From positions 188,001 to 252,000 of the forward strand of contig WPIO01000006.1 of the NCBI GenBank assembly GCA_009760855.2: a stretch of DNA of 64,000 nt. The letters are read 5' to 3'. The position numbers and the translations under genes were made by a program. This document shows positions 27,201-32,985 of the stretch, in pieces (positions within the stretch are counted from its first letter, which is position 1; each line of letters opens with the position of its first letter). Source of the stretch: Cristatella mucedo (taxonomy: Eukaryota; Bryozoa; Phylactolaemata; Cristatellidae). The notes beneath the pieces were generated by a model. The model did not search any database and was not told the DNA's origin. It was given only the letters and a program-made list of their open reading frames with translations.

Positions 27201-29822
27201 TCTCCACGTCCTTACTTTGACCAGCCTCAACTAACCTAGCCAAGTGAGTCATTTTCACTGAGGGCAAGAACACTTGGAAGCATATACCTTTCATTCGAAT
27301 GAAAAGTCATTGGTTCTTACAGTAACACAGCGCACTAAAGCTTCTTCAAAAGGGAATGCTGGTATTCTTCCCTCAGGGATAGTTAACACGTTACTGCCAT
27401 ACTTATATGCAGCACAACACAGTAACTTATTAAGTAATACCCGGTGGAGCATTTTCCATATTTGCACCAGCATGCAAAATTTCTACACGAGTATATGCAC
27501 GCGCACAAACGTAGCTATTAGATACATACCTGAAGGGTGCGCTTAATTACTCTGCCGAACGCAGACATTGACTGGTGCATACGACTGCACACCAGGCGAC
27601 AGCGTATTCAGGGCGCACGCACGGTATCCCGCTACATGCCTGACCATCACCTTCAACCAAGATACTACCGTATGCACACAGGCAGACAGTCCGGTCAGGT
27701 CCGACTATGGGTGCGCTATAGAAAGCTCTCCTGTAGCACAGCCCCCACTTGACCTTTGCGGCTTTCCAGATAGGGAGGCGTAAATGCATATTAATTATCG
27801 TGACTGAGCCACATGCCATCCATCACATACTTGGACAGCGGGAAAACAAGTCCAGTAGCAGCGAAGTCAACTACGCAGGGTTGTCACTTCGCTATCTGCC
27901 TGTAGTGTACGCACCTGACAAGCAAGACAGCGGGTGACGGTTCTTGCAGCTGCGCCCATTTCAGACCAATGAAAAGGCCAAGCAGAGTCCCACAGAAATG
28001 AAATGTCTGTGCGCACGATACAAGCCTGCCCAACCTACTCCACCAACCGGCGTTACAAGTGCGTTTAAGCAAAGAGACGGCAGGACGAAGAACACAGAAA
28101 GAGCATATAACTATTAATTAATTTGAAACAGCACATACACATCAAAGAGCATAGAACTAAGAATTAATTTGAAACAGCACATACACATCAAAGAGCAACA
28201 GCAAAAAAACGACCCCCACAAGGCGCGCAGAGTGCAGCTACTTCGGCCAAGTGATGTAATGTAATGTATCTCCGTCAGTAACTCCACAAAGTCAAAGACC
28301 ATGTGGGTGTTACGCAGGAGAGTTTTGTATAGCGCACTCACAGCCTAAGCGGCTTTCGGTACGCATTCGGTAGCCAACAGACTTCGTCTCACGCAAGTGG
28401 ATTCGCAAATCATGGTGGCACGGCACACAAAGCACATGCTTGCCACGAGAGCCACACATCGCTCAGAGAATAGCACCAGACTCCTGTATTACGTAACCAC
28501 GCGACTGGGTGAGGTGTTCACAGGCCGGCATGCACTTGTACAAAAATATGTAGCTGAGCCGTCGACGGATCCATGGAGTATATCACTCGAGAACCTAACG
28601 CAATATCACAGCACTAGAAAGAAGGAAGAATGCGTCGCATCGTACTCATGATTTGAACGCGCTGAACAACCTCTGAAACCTTTCACCCGAGCTGACTTTA
28701 CACGGCGAGCCCTGCTGCTGACCTTCTCTCCAGTCCTTTTTCGTCATAATTTAATCTTCCTTCTTGTAGGCAGATTACATGGCCAGTTTTCCTTCAAGTA
28801 TCACTTCCTACTTGTTCCATCCCTGGATTGGTCGTGGGAAAATTGCCTTTGTTAGGGGGGGGGGTATGAAATAGGCCTTCGCAGACCACCTATGGTGAAT
28901 TTAAATCTTGCACGACTATCTTTTCTGCTTCATGACTTGATTGATTCCTATTGGTGAAGAGCTCGTAGTGTCCCATAAACGGAGGCGCACTCGTGGAACG
29001 CATCGACGATCATCGATGCCGGTTGAGAGGTTGCCTCATCACTCTTTTCAACGCAACGAAGAAGGTGCGCCCTCGAGGGTCGCTCGCCTATGACTGGTCG
29101 TTGCTTCAGTCCTGCTCGAGTCTTGGCCAATATGTAGAGAGCCATGCTCCGAGTCTTCGTTTTCCACAAGTCTTGGACGGTCCCCCCCCCTCCCCTCCGC
29201 CCCCACCCCAGTCTTGGTGACGTATGCACCAAAGACTCTAGGGCAAAAGTAGCCCGAAAGCGAGACTGGCTGAGTCGACTCGGCTTCCCCGAGCGGCCGA
29301 ATGCACTCACTCTCGCAGCCGTTTAGCTCGCTTGCCCTGCTGAAGACCACAGCCGGGAATTCCCGGGGAATGCTCCGGTTCGGCGCCGGCTGCGCAGCAT
29401 TTGGCTGGGGGAGACGAAGCTGACGGTAAGAAGCCGCGCTCTAAGGCACGAAGTCTACGAAGCAGAACTTCAGAGCGAGGACAGAAATCAACTTCACCTC
29501 GCTGCAACATACCTGGTGCTTGAGGCCGCTCGTGGAAGCCGGCTACTGCGCCGGGCCGAATCGGCGTCGCCCCCAGAGGCACCAGTAGCGCCGTGGCTCC
29601 TCGGCCAAACGATGCACGCATGGCGGCACCAGCGACGGCGGCGCTTGCTGATGACGGCATCGGACGCAGCTGGATATTGCGATACGGCGGCGACTGCTGC
29701 AAGATTGCCACCGGCCCAGCAGCCGCCCCTCCGGAGGAAGCAGGCAATGGAAGGCTGCTCGTCCACTGCAACGCAGAGCGAGCCGCGGACGAATGAGACC
29801 GAAGCCAATCGTGCGGGCGCAT
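10951..29822 (-). CDS. PHC: Polyhomeotic (PHC) homologue, Polycomb repressive complex 1 subunit
   Basis: Nuclear PRC1 component that binds chromatin partners and polymerises through its SAM domain. Exons in transcript order: 29822-29513, 21326-21208, 17330-17283, 17072-16170, 15991-15745, 15494-15195, 15070-14946, 14063-13896 and 11136-10951. All phases agree and give 801 residues, or 871 if the in-frame 210-nt intron 17073-17282 is kept. Conserved parts in order: HD1 motif HVIEGFAIEESGQPFP (about 444-460), RSSLL, an FCS zinc finger with Cys at about 599, 602, 618 and 622, a basic Ser-rich linker, and a SAM domain (739-801). The N-terminal half is low complexity, rich in Ala, Ser and Pro, as in the family. 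The HD1, FCS and SAM set is diagnostic; the two 5' exons rest on splice sites and phase. It converges with the convertase gene. Confidence 0.9.
11930..13000 (+). pseudogene. Decayed copy of a multicopy transposon-associated protein
   Basis: Frame-broken stretches match in order a protein family found in many copies in invertebrate genomes: FLSQKGFNDLIRDLGLTKSN (11968 onward), NPNEWHLVINSSFRSLKAVL (about 12210), VHLKEQYISVKML, MHIKRCLIK, VYPQLSEAKVTAGIFVGPQI (about 12680) and ALNNVLLQLLSGLGFHKAEN (about 12840). I know the family by motifs of the type LHIKLGLMK and GIFVGPQI but not by an established function. Several stops and frameshifts and an internal tandem duplication show it is dead. It lies antisense inside the PHC intron. 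Confidence 0.65.
12759..12838 (+). repeat. 29-bp tandem repeat, almost three copies
   Basis: The unit AGTTTTCTAAAAAGCTTTAC plus AGGACAGAG is repeated; the third copy is cut after TTACAGG. The copies look identical, so the expansion is recent. It lies inside the decayed coding element. Confidence 0.9.
13001..13438. other. Intronic sequence without recognised features
   Basis: Unique-looking sequence between the decayed element and the CA tract. I see no domain, RNA gene or repeat. Confidence 0.5.
13439..13551. repeat. (CA)n microsatellite
   Basis: About 110 bp of CA dinucleotides with one GA interruption near 13457. Frames across it (THTHTH or VCVCVC) are artefacts. It lies in the PHC intron, 345 bp from the next exon. 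Confidence 0.97.
13896..14063 (-). CDS. PHC: PHC exon, linker ending WS before the SAM domain
   Basis: The acceptor is CCTCTCTTTTGTTGTAG and the donor TGGAGT/GTAAGTG. It encodes QRSAAEISGGIIDSASPEH, a Ser/Asn-rich stretch, then LTRTQVLAWS. The final Trp-Ser joins VDDVYEFI of the next exon to give WSVDDVYEFI, matching the WSVE.VYEFI start of vertebrate PHC SAM domains and fixing both boundaries. Confidence 0.93.
14064..14945 (-). other. PHC intron with a LINE tail
   Basis: Holds the LINE family A tail at about 14510-14676 on the + strand. The rest shows nothing recognisable. Donor is GCAGG/GTGAGT at 14945. Confidence 0.7.
14510..14676 (+). mobile_element. LINE family A 3' end
   Basis: It starts near GTGCATGTCACCCCTAACCA and runs through CAAGCATGATTTTACTTACC, GCAAATGTAAAGCGCCTAGA, AGTTCTCTGAGGGCGCTTTA to an (ATT)n tail. 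The same longer 3' UTR is seen at 49.4-49.67 kb, so both derive from the same LINE subfamily. Confidence 0.9.
14946..15070 (-). CDS. PHC: PHC exon, basic Ser/Pro-rich linker
   Basis: Between the acceptor CATTTAACTAG and the donor GCAGG/GTGAGT. The frame that fits both neighbours reads RPPGSGNRSSSKPAKQPRPV then RTKAQRRLGSSTSEG and ends SITSR. Another frame is also open, but only this one keeps phase into the WS/SAM exons. It is a positively charged linker between zinc finger and SAM, as in other family members. Confidence 0.82.
15195..15494 (-). CDS. PHC: PHC exon, FCS-type zinc finger
   Basis: The acceptor CCGCTTCCACAG gives phase 2 and fits the preceding exon. After a Ser/Ala-rich run it encodes TCSMCGQSGAQLRAFASKLF and CSKSCSAAYRR, the C..CG...F....FCS..C...Y pattern of FCS zinc fingers that bind nucleic acid in polyhomeotic and related Polycomb proteins. 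The basic stretch VVKRKR follows. I chose the donor AAGAGAG/GTGGAC; a donor 18 nt further on (CTC/GTGCCG) is also in phase, so the end is uncertain by six residues. Confidence 0.88.
15495..15744 (-). other. PHC intron, GC-rich and partly open
   Basis: A 250-nt intron. It contains two adjacent copies of GCCGACGTCGGG (15556-15580) and a second possible acceptor TTGCAG at about 15687, which would shift into a stop and is therefore not used in this model. Confidence 0.65.
15745..15991 (-). CDS. PHC: PHC exon following HD1 (RSSLL region)
   Basis: The acceptor is CTCGCTCGCGCTCAG and the donor CCACAG/GTAGGC, phase 1. It begins VVRSSLLTGEVLKRKRGG; the PFP/VVRSSLL join matches PFPVGRSSLL in insect and vertebrate family members. 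The rest is Ser/Pro-rich (SPAGDQSGMASSSVATPDSV) and probably disordered. Confidence 0.9.
16170..17072 (-). CDS. PHC: PHC large exon with HD1 motif
   Basis: 301 in-frame codons from the acceptor AATATCCAG to a weak donor CCCG/GTTCGT. Most is low complexity rich in Ala, Ser and Gly, including ASSAAAWAAKQQTPAVF and two GLAA repeats. The last 17 codons encode HVIEGFAIEESGQPFP, the HD1 motif unique to polyhomeotic proteins and used for contacts within Polycomb complexes. A second acidic motif lies just upstream (MTLEQCRTESTATVTMP). The donor is not consensus, but the exon-exon alignment at PFP/VVRSSLL supports it. Confidence 0.92.
17073..17282 (-). other. PHC short intron, in frame (210 nt), possibly retained
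   Basis: Bounded by ATCG/GTGAGG and AATATCCAG. Its 210 nt are a multiple of three with no in-frame stop, so retention would insert 70 residues. An inner donor CGCC/GTAAGT at 17161 looks stronger, but splicing 17073-17161 (89 nt) would break the frame. The inner part is clearly richer in A/T than the flanks and looks like intron. Confidence 0.6.
17283..17330 (-). CDS. PHC: PHC small exon
   Basis: The acceptor TGATGCTGTTTTAG precedes ATGCCACGTCAC. It encodes MPRHIKVEGSSVELAS up to the donor TCG/GTGAGG. Met here is internal in this model because the exon 21208-21326 joins in phase; it could also serve as the start of a shorter isoform. The extent depends on which donor is used (see the 210-nt intron). 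Confidence 0.65.
17575..18130 (-). mobile_element. LINE family A fragment (C-terminal RT region and 3' UTR start)
   Basis: The - strand frame encodes FQLHNIAKIRACLDKDTMSK, RLDFCNSLLTGLPACAIRRL, QLVQNSAARLVCREQ, LHWFPVKHRIDFKVLSL and NLKSFGDRAFS, almost the same as the 58.2-58.7 kb copy. The frame is largely intact, so the copy is fairly young. It continues into a CA tract at its 5' side and stops in the 3' UTR near CCTGTGATTCGTCC. Confidence 0.92.
18155..18227. repeat. (CA)n microsatellite
   Basis: About 70 bp of CA with CG interruptions, 25 bp from the 5' end of the truncated LINE. Confidence 0.95.
19915..20100 (+). mobile_element. SINE-1 copy
   Basis: Head with GTTGCTCGCTCTTCTCGACC and box B GGTTCGAATCC (19970-19980), body GGTGGTGATGGTCGTAAAGG, tail GAGGCTGTTAAATCAGCTA. 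The last 31 bp of the tail are duplicated in tandem (TATACAAACGAGGCTGTTAA twice), then a T/A-rich end. Confidence 0.9.
20540..20705 (-). mobile_element. SINE-1 copy, palindromic subfamily
   Basis: Read on +, the tail CTAGCTGATTTAACAGCTTC comes first, then GAAGAGCCTTGATGGCTATC, TTCGAACCCACGACC and the palindrome CACGACCTCGG-GA-CCGAGGTCGTG at about 20641-20668. Box A lies near GCCTAGTGAGCCATTACGG. This subfamily also occurs at 25.5, 25.7, 46.0 and 55.4 kb. Confidence 0.92.
21208..21326 (-). CDS. PHC: PHC exon 2
   Basis: Flanked by a strong acceptor GGTTTTTTTCAG and donor GATG/GTAAGC on the - strand. Only one frame is open: PCRFGMPIEFQSGPFASLL, then PLTSGATAAASNPSSSRSLM. It starts with two bases of a split codon and ends at phase 0, fitting the exons on both sides. 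There is no domain of its own; assignment to PHC rests on strand, phase and Ala/Ser/Pro composition. Confidence 0.72.
21680..21960 (-). mobile_element. LINE family B 3' end
   Basis: Read on +, it has CTGTAACTCCACAAAGACCG, GGAGAGTTTTATATAGCGCC, TTCGGTAGCCAATACACTTC and ATCTCACGCAACAAAGAG, the reverse complement of the 3' end at 400-590. Confidence 0.85.
22190..22265 (+). mobile_element. LINE family A tail, degraded
   Basis: GATTGAATTCTCGGAGGATG, then CTATATCAAATGCGTTATTA and TTCTTATTATG correspond to the LINE A end, with the middle eroded. Confidence 0.6.
22330..22500 (+). mobile_element. SINE-1 copy with hairpin head
   Basis: The head contains a 10-bp perfect inverted repeat TGCCCCTGGG-CCTTAG-CCCAGGGGCA (22334-22359), then CTCGCTCTTCACGACC, a mutated box B, CTGCAAGCGGTGGTGATAGC and the tail GAGACTGTTGAATCAGCTA. 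Old and divergent. Confidence 0.8.
22745..22925 (-). mobile_element. LINE family A 3' end
   Basis: Read on +, it starts with AATAACACACTTGATAACGC, then CCTCAGAGAACTCATAATCT and TCTAGGCGCTTTAGATTTGC, followed by the 3' UTR words GATCGAATGGTGAGTATC and GAATAACACGGTTAGGGGTG. Confidence 0.9.
22980..23180 (-). mobile_element. LINE family B 3' end
   Basis: TAATGTATCTCCGTCAGTAA, CCACGTGGGTGTTACGCAGG, GCCTAAGCGGCTTTCGGTAC and GGTAGCCAACAGACTTCGTC on + are the reverse complement of the 1-600 family. It forms an inverted pair with the next copy. Confidence 0.88.
23285..23580 (+). mobile_element. LINE family B 3' end
   Basis: CTTTGATCCTGTGGAACTTG (the LWNLLP protein motif), CACCTCAACTGCTCTCCTGA, GAGATGAAGTCTGTTGGCTA and GCCGCTTAGGCTGTGAGTTC match the 1-600 copy in the same orientation. 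It ends near TAGTCTTTATGGAGCTACAG. Confidence 0.88.
23590..24120 (+). mobile_element. LINE family A-like RT fragment, degraded
   Basis: The frame at 23600-23830 encodes AKSANFQQVNIAKIWACLNK GTIVELV, related to the STVKSA.FQL.N.AKIRACL block of LINE A; later words such as SFLFLL are eroded. Several stops. Inactive. Confidence 0.65.
24215..24248. repeat. Perfect 12-bp stem-loop
   Basis: CAATGTGCAGCA, a 10-nt loop (TCCTTATGGG) and TGCTGCACATTG. Located in unique intronic sequence. Confidence 0.9.
24340..24485 (-). mobile_element. SINE-1 copy, degraded
   Basis: Read on +: AAGAGCTTTAAGGCTAGCAC, CCCGCTTGCAGTGGGCAACA, AATTCTTGACCCGAGTCATG and CACCGTACCTCTAGGCTAG, the SINE-1 body and head in reverse. 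Confidence 0.75.
25368..25545 (-). mobile_element. SINE-1 copy, palindromic subfamily
   Basis: Read on +: CTAGCTGATTAAACAGCCTC tail, GAAGAGCCTTTACGGCTATC, GAATCGAACCCACGACCTCG (box B), the palindrome at 25476-25499 and box A in CCCAGTGCGCCATCACGGC. A well preserved full-length copy. Confidence 0.95.
25713..25832 (+). mobile_element. Chimeric element: SINE-1 head fused to LINE family A tail
   Basis: It starts with box-A region CACTAGGTAAGGTGGTTGC and the palindromic arm CACGACCTCGG-TC-CCGAGGTCGTG (25738-25761), then switches at once, without box B or SINE body, to GCAAATGTAAAGTGCCTAGA and the LINE end with (ATT)n. The junction is seen directly. A template switch during reverse transcription of a LINE RNA is the simplest explanation. 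Confidence 0.85.
25836..26065 (-). mobile_element. LINE family A 3' end, tail-to-tail with the preceding copy
   Basis: CTTGATAAAGTGCCCTCAGA, AGGCACTTTACATTTGCTGC, ACAGGATCGAATGGTGAGTG and GGGACCCACTAAATGCTGTC on + are the reverse complement of the LINE A end. With 25762-25832 it forms a hairpin with about 65-bp arms around the (ATT)n. Confidence 0.92.
27690..27800 (+). mobile_element. LINE family B 3' end, degraded
   Basis: GGTGCGCTATAGAAAGCTCT, CCCCCACTTGACCTTTGCGG and CTTTCCAGATAGGGAGGCG follow the same word order as 510-590. Low identity. Confidence 0.5.
28099..28196 (+). repeat. Tandem repeat, two units of about 48 bp
   Basis: AAGAGCATA..ACTA, then ATTAATTTGAAACAGCACAT and ACACATCAAAGAGC occur twice in direct succession. 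Confidence 0.85.
28257..28398 (-). mobile_element. LINE family B 3' end
   Basis: TAATGTATCTCCGTCAGTAA, TGTGGGTGTTACGCAGGAGA and GGTAGCCAACAGACTTCGTC on +. Nearly identical to the 22.98-23.18 kb copy. Confidence 0.9.
29513..29822 (-). CDS. PHC: PHC candidate first coding exon
   Basis: The - strand frame from ATG at 29822 to a consensus donor CACCAG/GTATGT encodes MRPHDWLRSHSSAARSALQW, a Pro/Ala/Ser/Gly-rich stretch with VAILQQSPPYRNIQLRPMP, and GFHERPQAPG. It ends at phase 1, which fits the exon at 21208-21326. Composition suits the disordered N-terminus of polyhomeotic. The start is uncertain: an acceptor TGCGTTGCAG inside it, at about 29776, would give a shorter internal exon, and upstream non-coding exons are possible. 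Surrounding DNA is GC- and CpG-rich, as expected near a promoter. Confidence 0.5.
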
Positions 29823-32750
29823 GCGCAGTCGACAGACAGGCTCAGACGACAGCAGCAGTGCAGACGACGTCCGAGCGCACGCCCAATCCGCAAGTGGCAC
29901 GCTGCGGCCGCACGACGACCTTAGCAGAGGTGGTGGCTAGCTGCGGGCGTGCAAGAAGATGGGAATAGGGCTAGCTGAGTTGCAACGCGAGCGGCAGACT
30001 TCGAGAGTCCACTGTTCAGCCTAATTTAGGAGTGCGCGCCTGATAGGCCGCCATATTCCACGCCGAAGCAAAAGTGCTGCAACAAAGTCTACACTAGACT
30101 ATACTAGACTCGACTAGAGCGGCTCCTCTCGAGTCGAGTGGCTTTGCTACCTAGCTACCTAGAAAAGAGTGGCAGCAGTAAGCAGAGGTGTGCATGTACC
30201 TCCGAGCAGTACCGACGAAACTATAAACCGGTAGACACGAACTGAGCACAAAGATCAAGCAGCGAGTTCGCCTTAATCACAGCTCTAAACTCGGCAGGCC
30301 AACGGCAGTTTTCAGCAAAACAGCGGCCGAATACTGCGAGCTTGAGCTGTAAATCAATACATCGGTAACCTACGTTTCCACCGGCGCTTGCAGCTGAAGT
30401 TTCAGCAAACGAAGATCTGGATGGCTTCGGGCCAAGTGGCACCAGCTTTACCCCACATGGGCCACTGTCAGCCAGTGGCGGGCGCAGCTGTATGATGGAG
30501 GGTGTTTCTGCAAAGCAGCAAGGAAAATATGCACGAGCAAATAAAGCATGGTGTAAAACATAATGAGAGTTAAATAATAAAATAGTCGTGTGAGCAGGTG
30601 ATAAGTTGCATTAGCCGCCTTATGTTGAGTTGTAAACAGTGGCTCGAATTCGGTTATGGGTGACAACAAAGGCAAGCAACTGAAGCCTTCTCATGAGGTA
30701 GAAACAAATAGTCCATATAAGCTCCTGTACAGTCACACCTTGCTAAGGCTACACCAACAAGTCACCCTACTTAGCTATGGTCACCTCTAAAGTTTTATAT
30801 CTGGTTATTTTCTCATTGATTGTTGCAGCTAAGGTAGTACGCCAAACACATATAGTAGAGCAATGCATGTGGTCTGCCTACTTACAGCACAACCTAAAGA
30901 ATGTGAAAGCAAGCTTATACCGGTTCGGAAGAGCATCAATCACGCATACACAACTTCTCTTCTAGAAGGCAAACTTCAAGCCAAGGCCGGCAGCAAGCCC
31001 TACCATTAACTAGTCAGTCTGACTATAGACAAAGCAGGCAACCAAGCAAAAACGGCATTTGTGGATTAATGGCAAGGTTAGCAATAACGATCTGATGGAG
31101 AGATCGGATATGGGACGTGCCATTGCTAAATTTTGTTCATGCAGTCTCAAAAACCCGATGTAGGGTTTGGTGGCAGACAGTCAAGTCACTGGGTAAGCAA
31201 ACCGATGAACACGAAACATATCGGGCTAAGTGCAACCAGCTCGGTCGAGGCTTCACTAAATAGGCAGCTGAATCAACCAAAATTACCTGGCGTTGCTTGT
31301 TGTTCACATTTTACCGTAGAATTGTTCGTTCCCGAGAAATTATTTCTTTCACCTTCCATGGTAGACTGGCACCGATGAGCAAGTGGGGAAAGTTGGCAGT
31401 TATATTAGTATTAGCGAATACGGTTCCGCCGGTCTCTACAAAGATCTAACCCGATCAGATACCGCATGGGTGTTCACCTTCATACAATGTTACTAGGCAC
31501 TCGATTAAAAAGTTGTTGCACGACAAATAGATGGACACAGGTGAAAAACCCTACCGCTTCGAAGAGCAGCATGGCTACGGCACACTACACAACAGATAAA
31601 CCAGCTTCAAAACAAACTGCGGTGAAACAGTTGCCTCTGCTATCCGCCGCGTTACAGCAATCAATCCTGTAAAGTACGAACGTGATTGCTGGTCAAAGCA
31701 TTGCAAGGGACAGGTACGGCACGAGAAAACCACCTGGGACGCGGGCCGCGGGTGCGGTGCGGCGCGGATCGGCTCCGCAGGTCCTCGCTCGGTCAGCCGA
31801 ATAAATGGGTAGGTCTCAGGAGCAAGCTCAATGTGTAACGTATTCTGGAGTAAGCGATACAAGTCCTATGCTAGTAATGAAACTCAACTAACAATCTCTA
31901 AGCGCAGAGCGGCGATAACTAACCAGAGACGGCAGCGGGCAGCCGCCATGATACGATTCCGAGAGAATGGCCTCATTCTCGCCGTGCCGACCAAAAGCGC
32001 GTAACGAATTTACACAACCCTAACATTAAAATATCCCCAATAAAATAACCCATAATTTTATCACATACTATAAATTTTCTGTATACTGAGATGGCCAACG
32101 TTACCAAGCAAGTAGCAAGCTATCGCCAAGTGTTGCGAAGCAGCCCTTGCGGGCCGTAGCCCGGGTGGTGAACTACAGAAGAATTCGTAAACATCCGTCC
32201 ACGAAAGGGAAGACTCCAACAAAAAATTCAAGAAAAATCAATGGAAAACGGAGAAAATCTCCACCTGATTGGATTGACATTGGTGAATTAAGATGTAGAG
32301 CAGACGAACAGCACTGAAGCCATGCTATAACTATACGACCGTCTCGATCGACATTCTCTACATTCTCACTAAGCGATTAATCGAGCTTTCGCGGAGAAAA
32401 TAACGAGCACTAATTAAAGTGATAGTAACAGGATATCGGAACTATTGATATATAACCTAAGGACGGAAGAATCGTGCGAAAGCTCCAACTCCATAAGCTT
32501 CTGATTTGTTTCTGATAAAGAGTGAGTACAAAGAAATCGCGGCTTGGCAGATCAAAGTTGAAGGCTAAAGGAAATTCGCAGCGCTGCCATGGAAATCTGA
32601 TGCGGTTGTAATGATGAGTGCTAGAACAGACACGTCTTCACTGCCCTGCAACCATGCGTCAAAACAGATCCTATTAATTAGGCACACGAACGAATGGTTC
32701 GAGAGAACAGCAGCTAGATAAAAAAGTAAAGGTCGGCATATTCAACGGCT
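29823..32750. other. Upstream flank without recognised genes
   Basis: 29823-30060 is GC-rich and could hold the PHC promoter; I see no TATA box at the right distance. 30070-30150 repeats CTAGACTxxACTAGACT-like words. A - strand frame at 30221-30442 (GYRCIDLQLKLAVFGRCFAE) looks codon-like but has no family and no clear splice sites. The rest, to 32750, has nothing I recognise. Confidence 0.45.
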
Positions 32751-32762
32751 TCATATATATAC

Positions 32763-32852
<90 letters not shown>
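32751..32852. repeat. (TA)n-(TG)n microsatellite
   Basis: TA repeats at 32755-32778 pass into TG repeats with TTG interruptions to 32852. Confidence 0.95.
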
Positions 32853-32985
32853 CGGCGGAAGAGCAGTGGTGGCTATTACTCCCACTTGCAGTAAAGAATT
32901 GCCTGCTGCGTAACTCGAACCCACGAACAGGGCCATGAAGTTCGAGCACCTTACCCAAAGTGTAAGGCGCAGCGGTGATAAGAAA
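32853..32985 (-). mobile_element. SINE-1 copy, degraded
   Basis: Read on +: GGCGGAAGAGCAGTGGTGGC, TACTCCCACTTGCAGTAAAG, AACTCGAACCCACGAACAGG (box B) and CACCTTACCCAAAGTGTAAG (box A side). It abuts the TG tract at its 3' end. Confidence 0.78.

Larger units (their letters stand above)
21327..29512 (-). other. PHC first intron (8.2 kb), mosaic of repeats
   Basis: Holds more than a dozen element fragments, listed separately. Stretches with nothing recognisable: 21327-21680, 24490-25365, 26070-27540, 27800-28095 and 28400-28940. Pure G runs occur at about 28854-28862 and a C-rich run at about 29170-29215. Confidence 0.65.
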
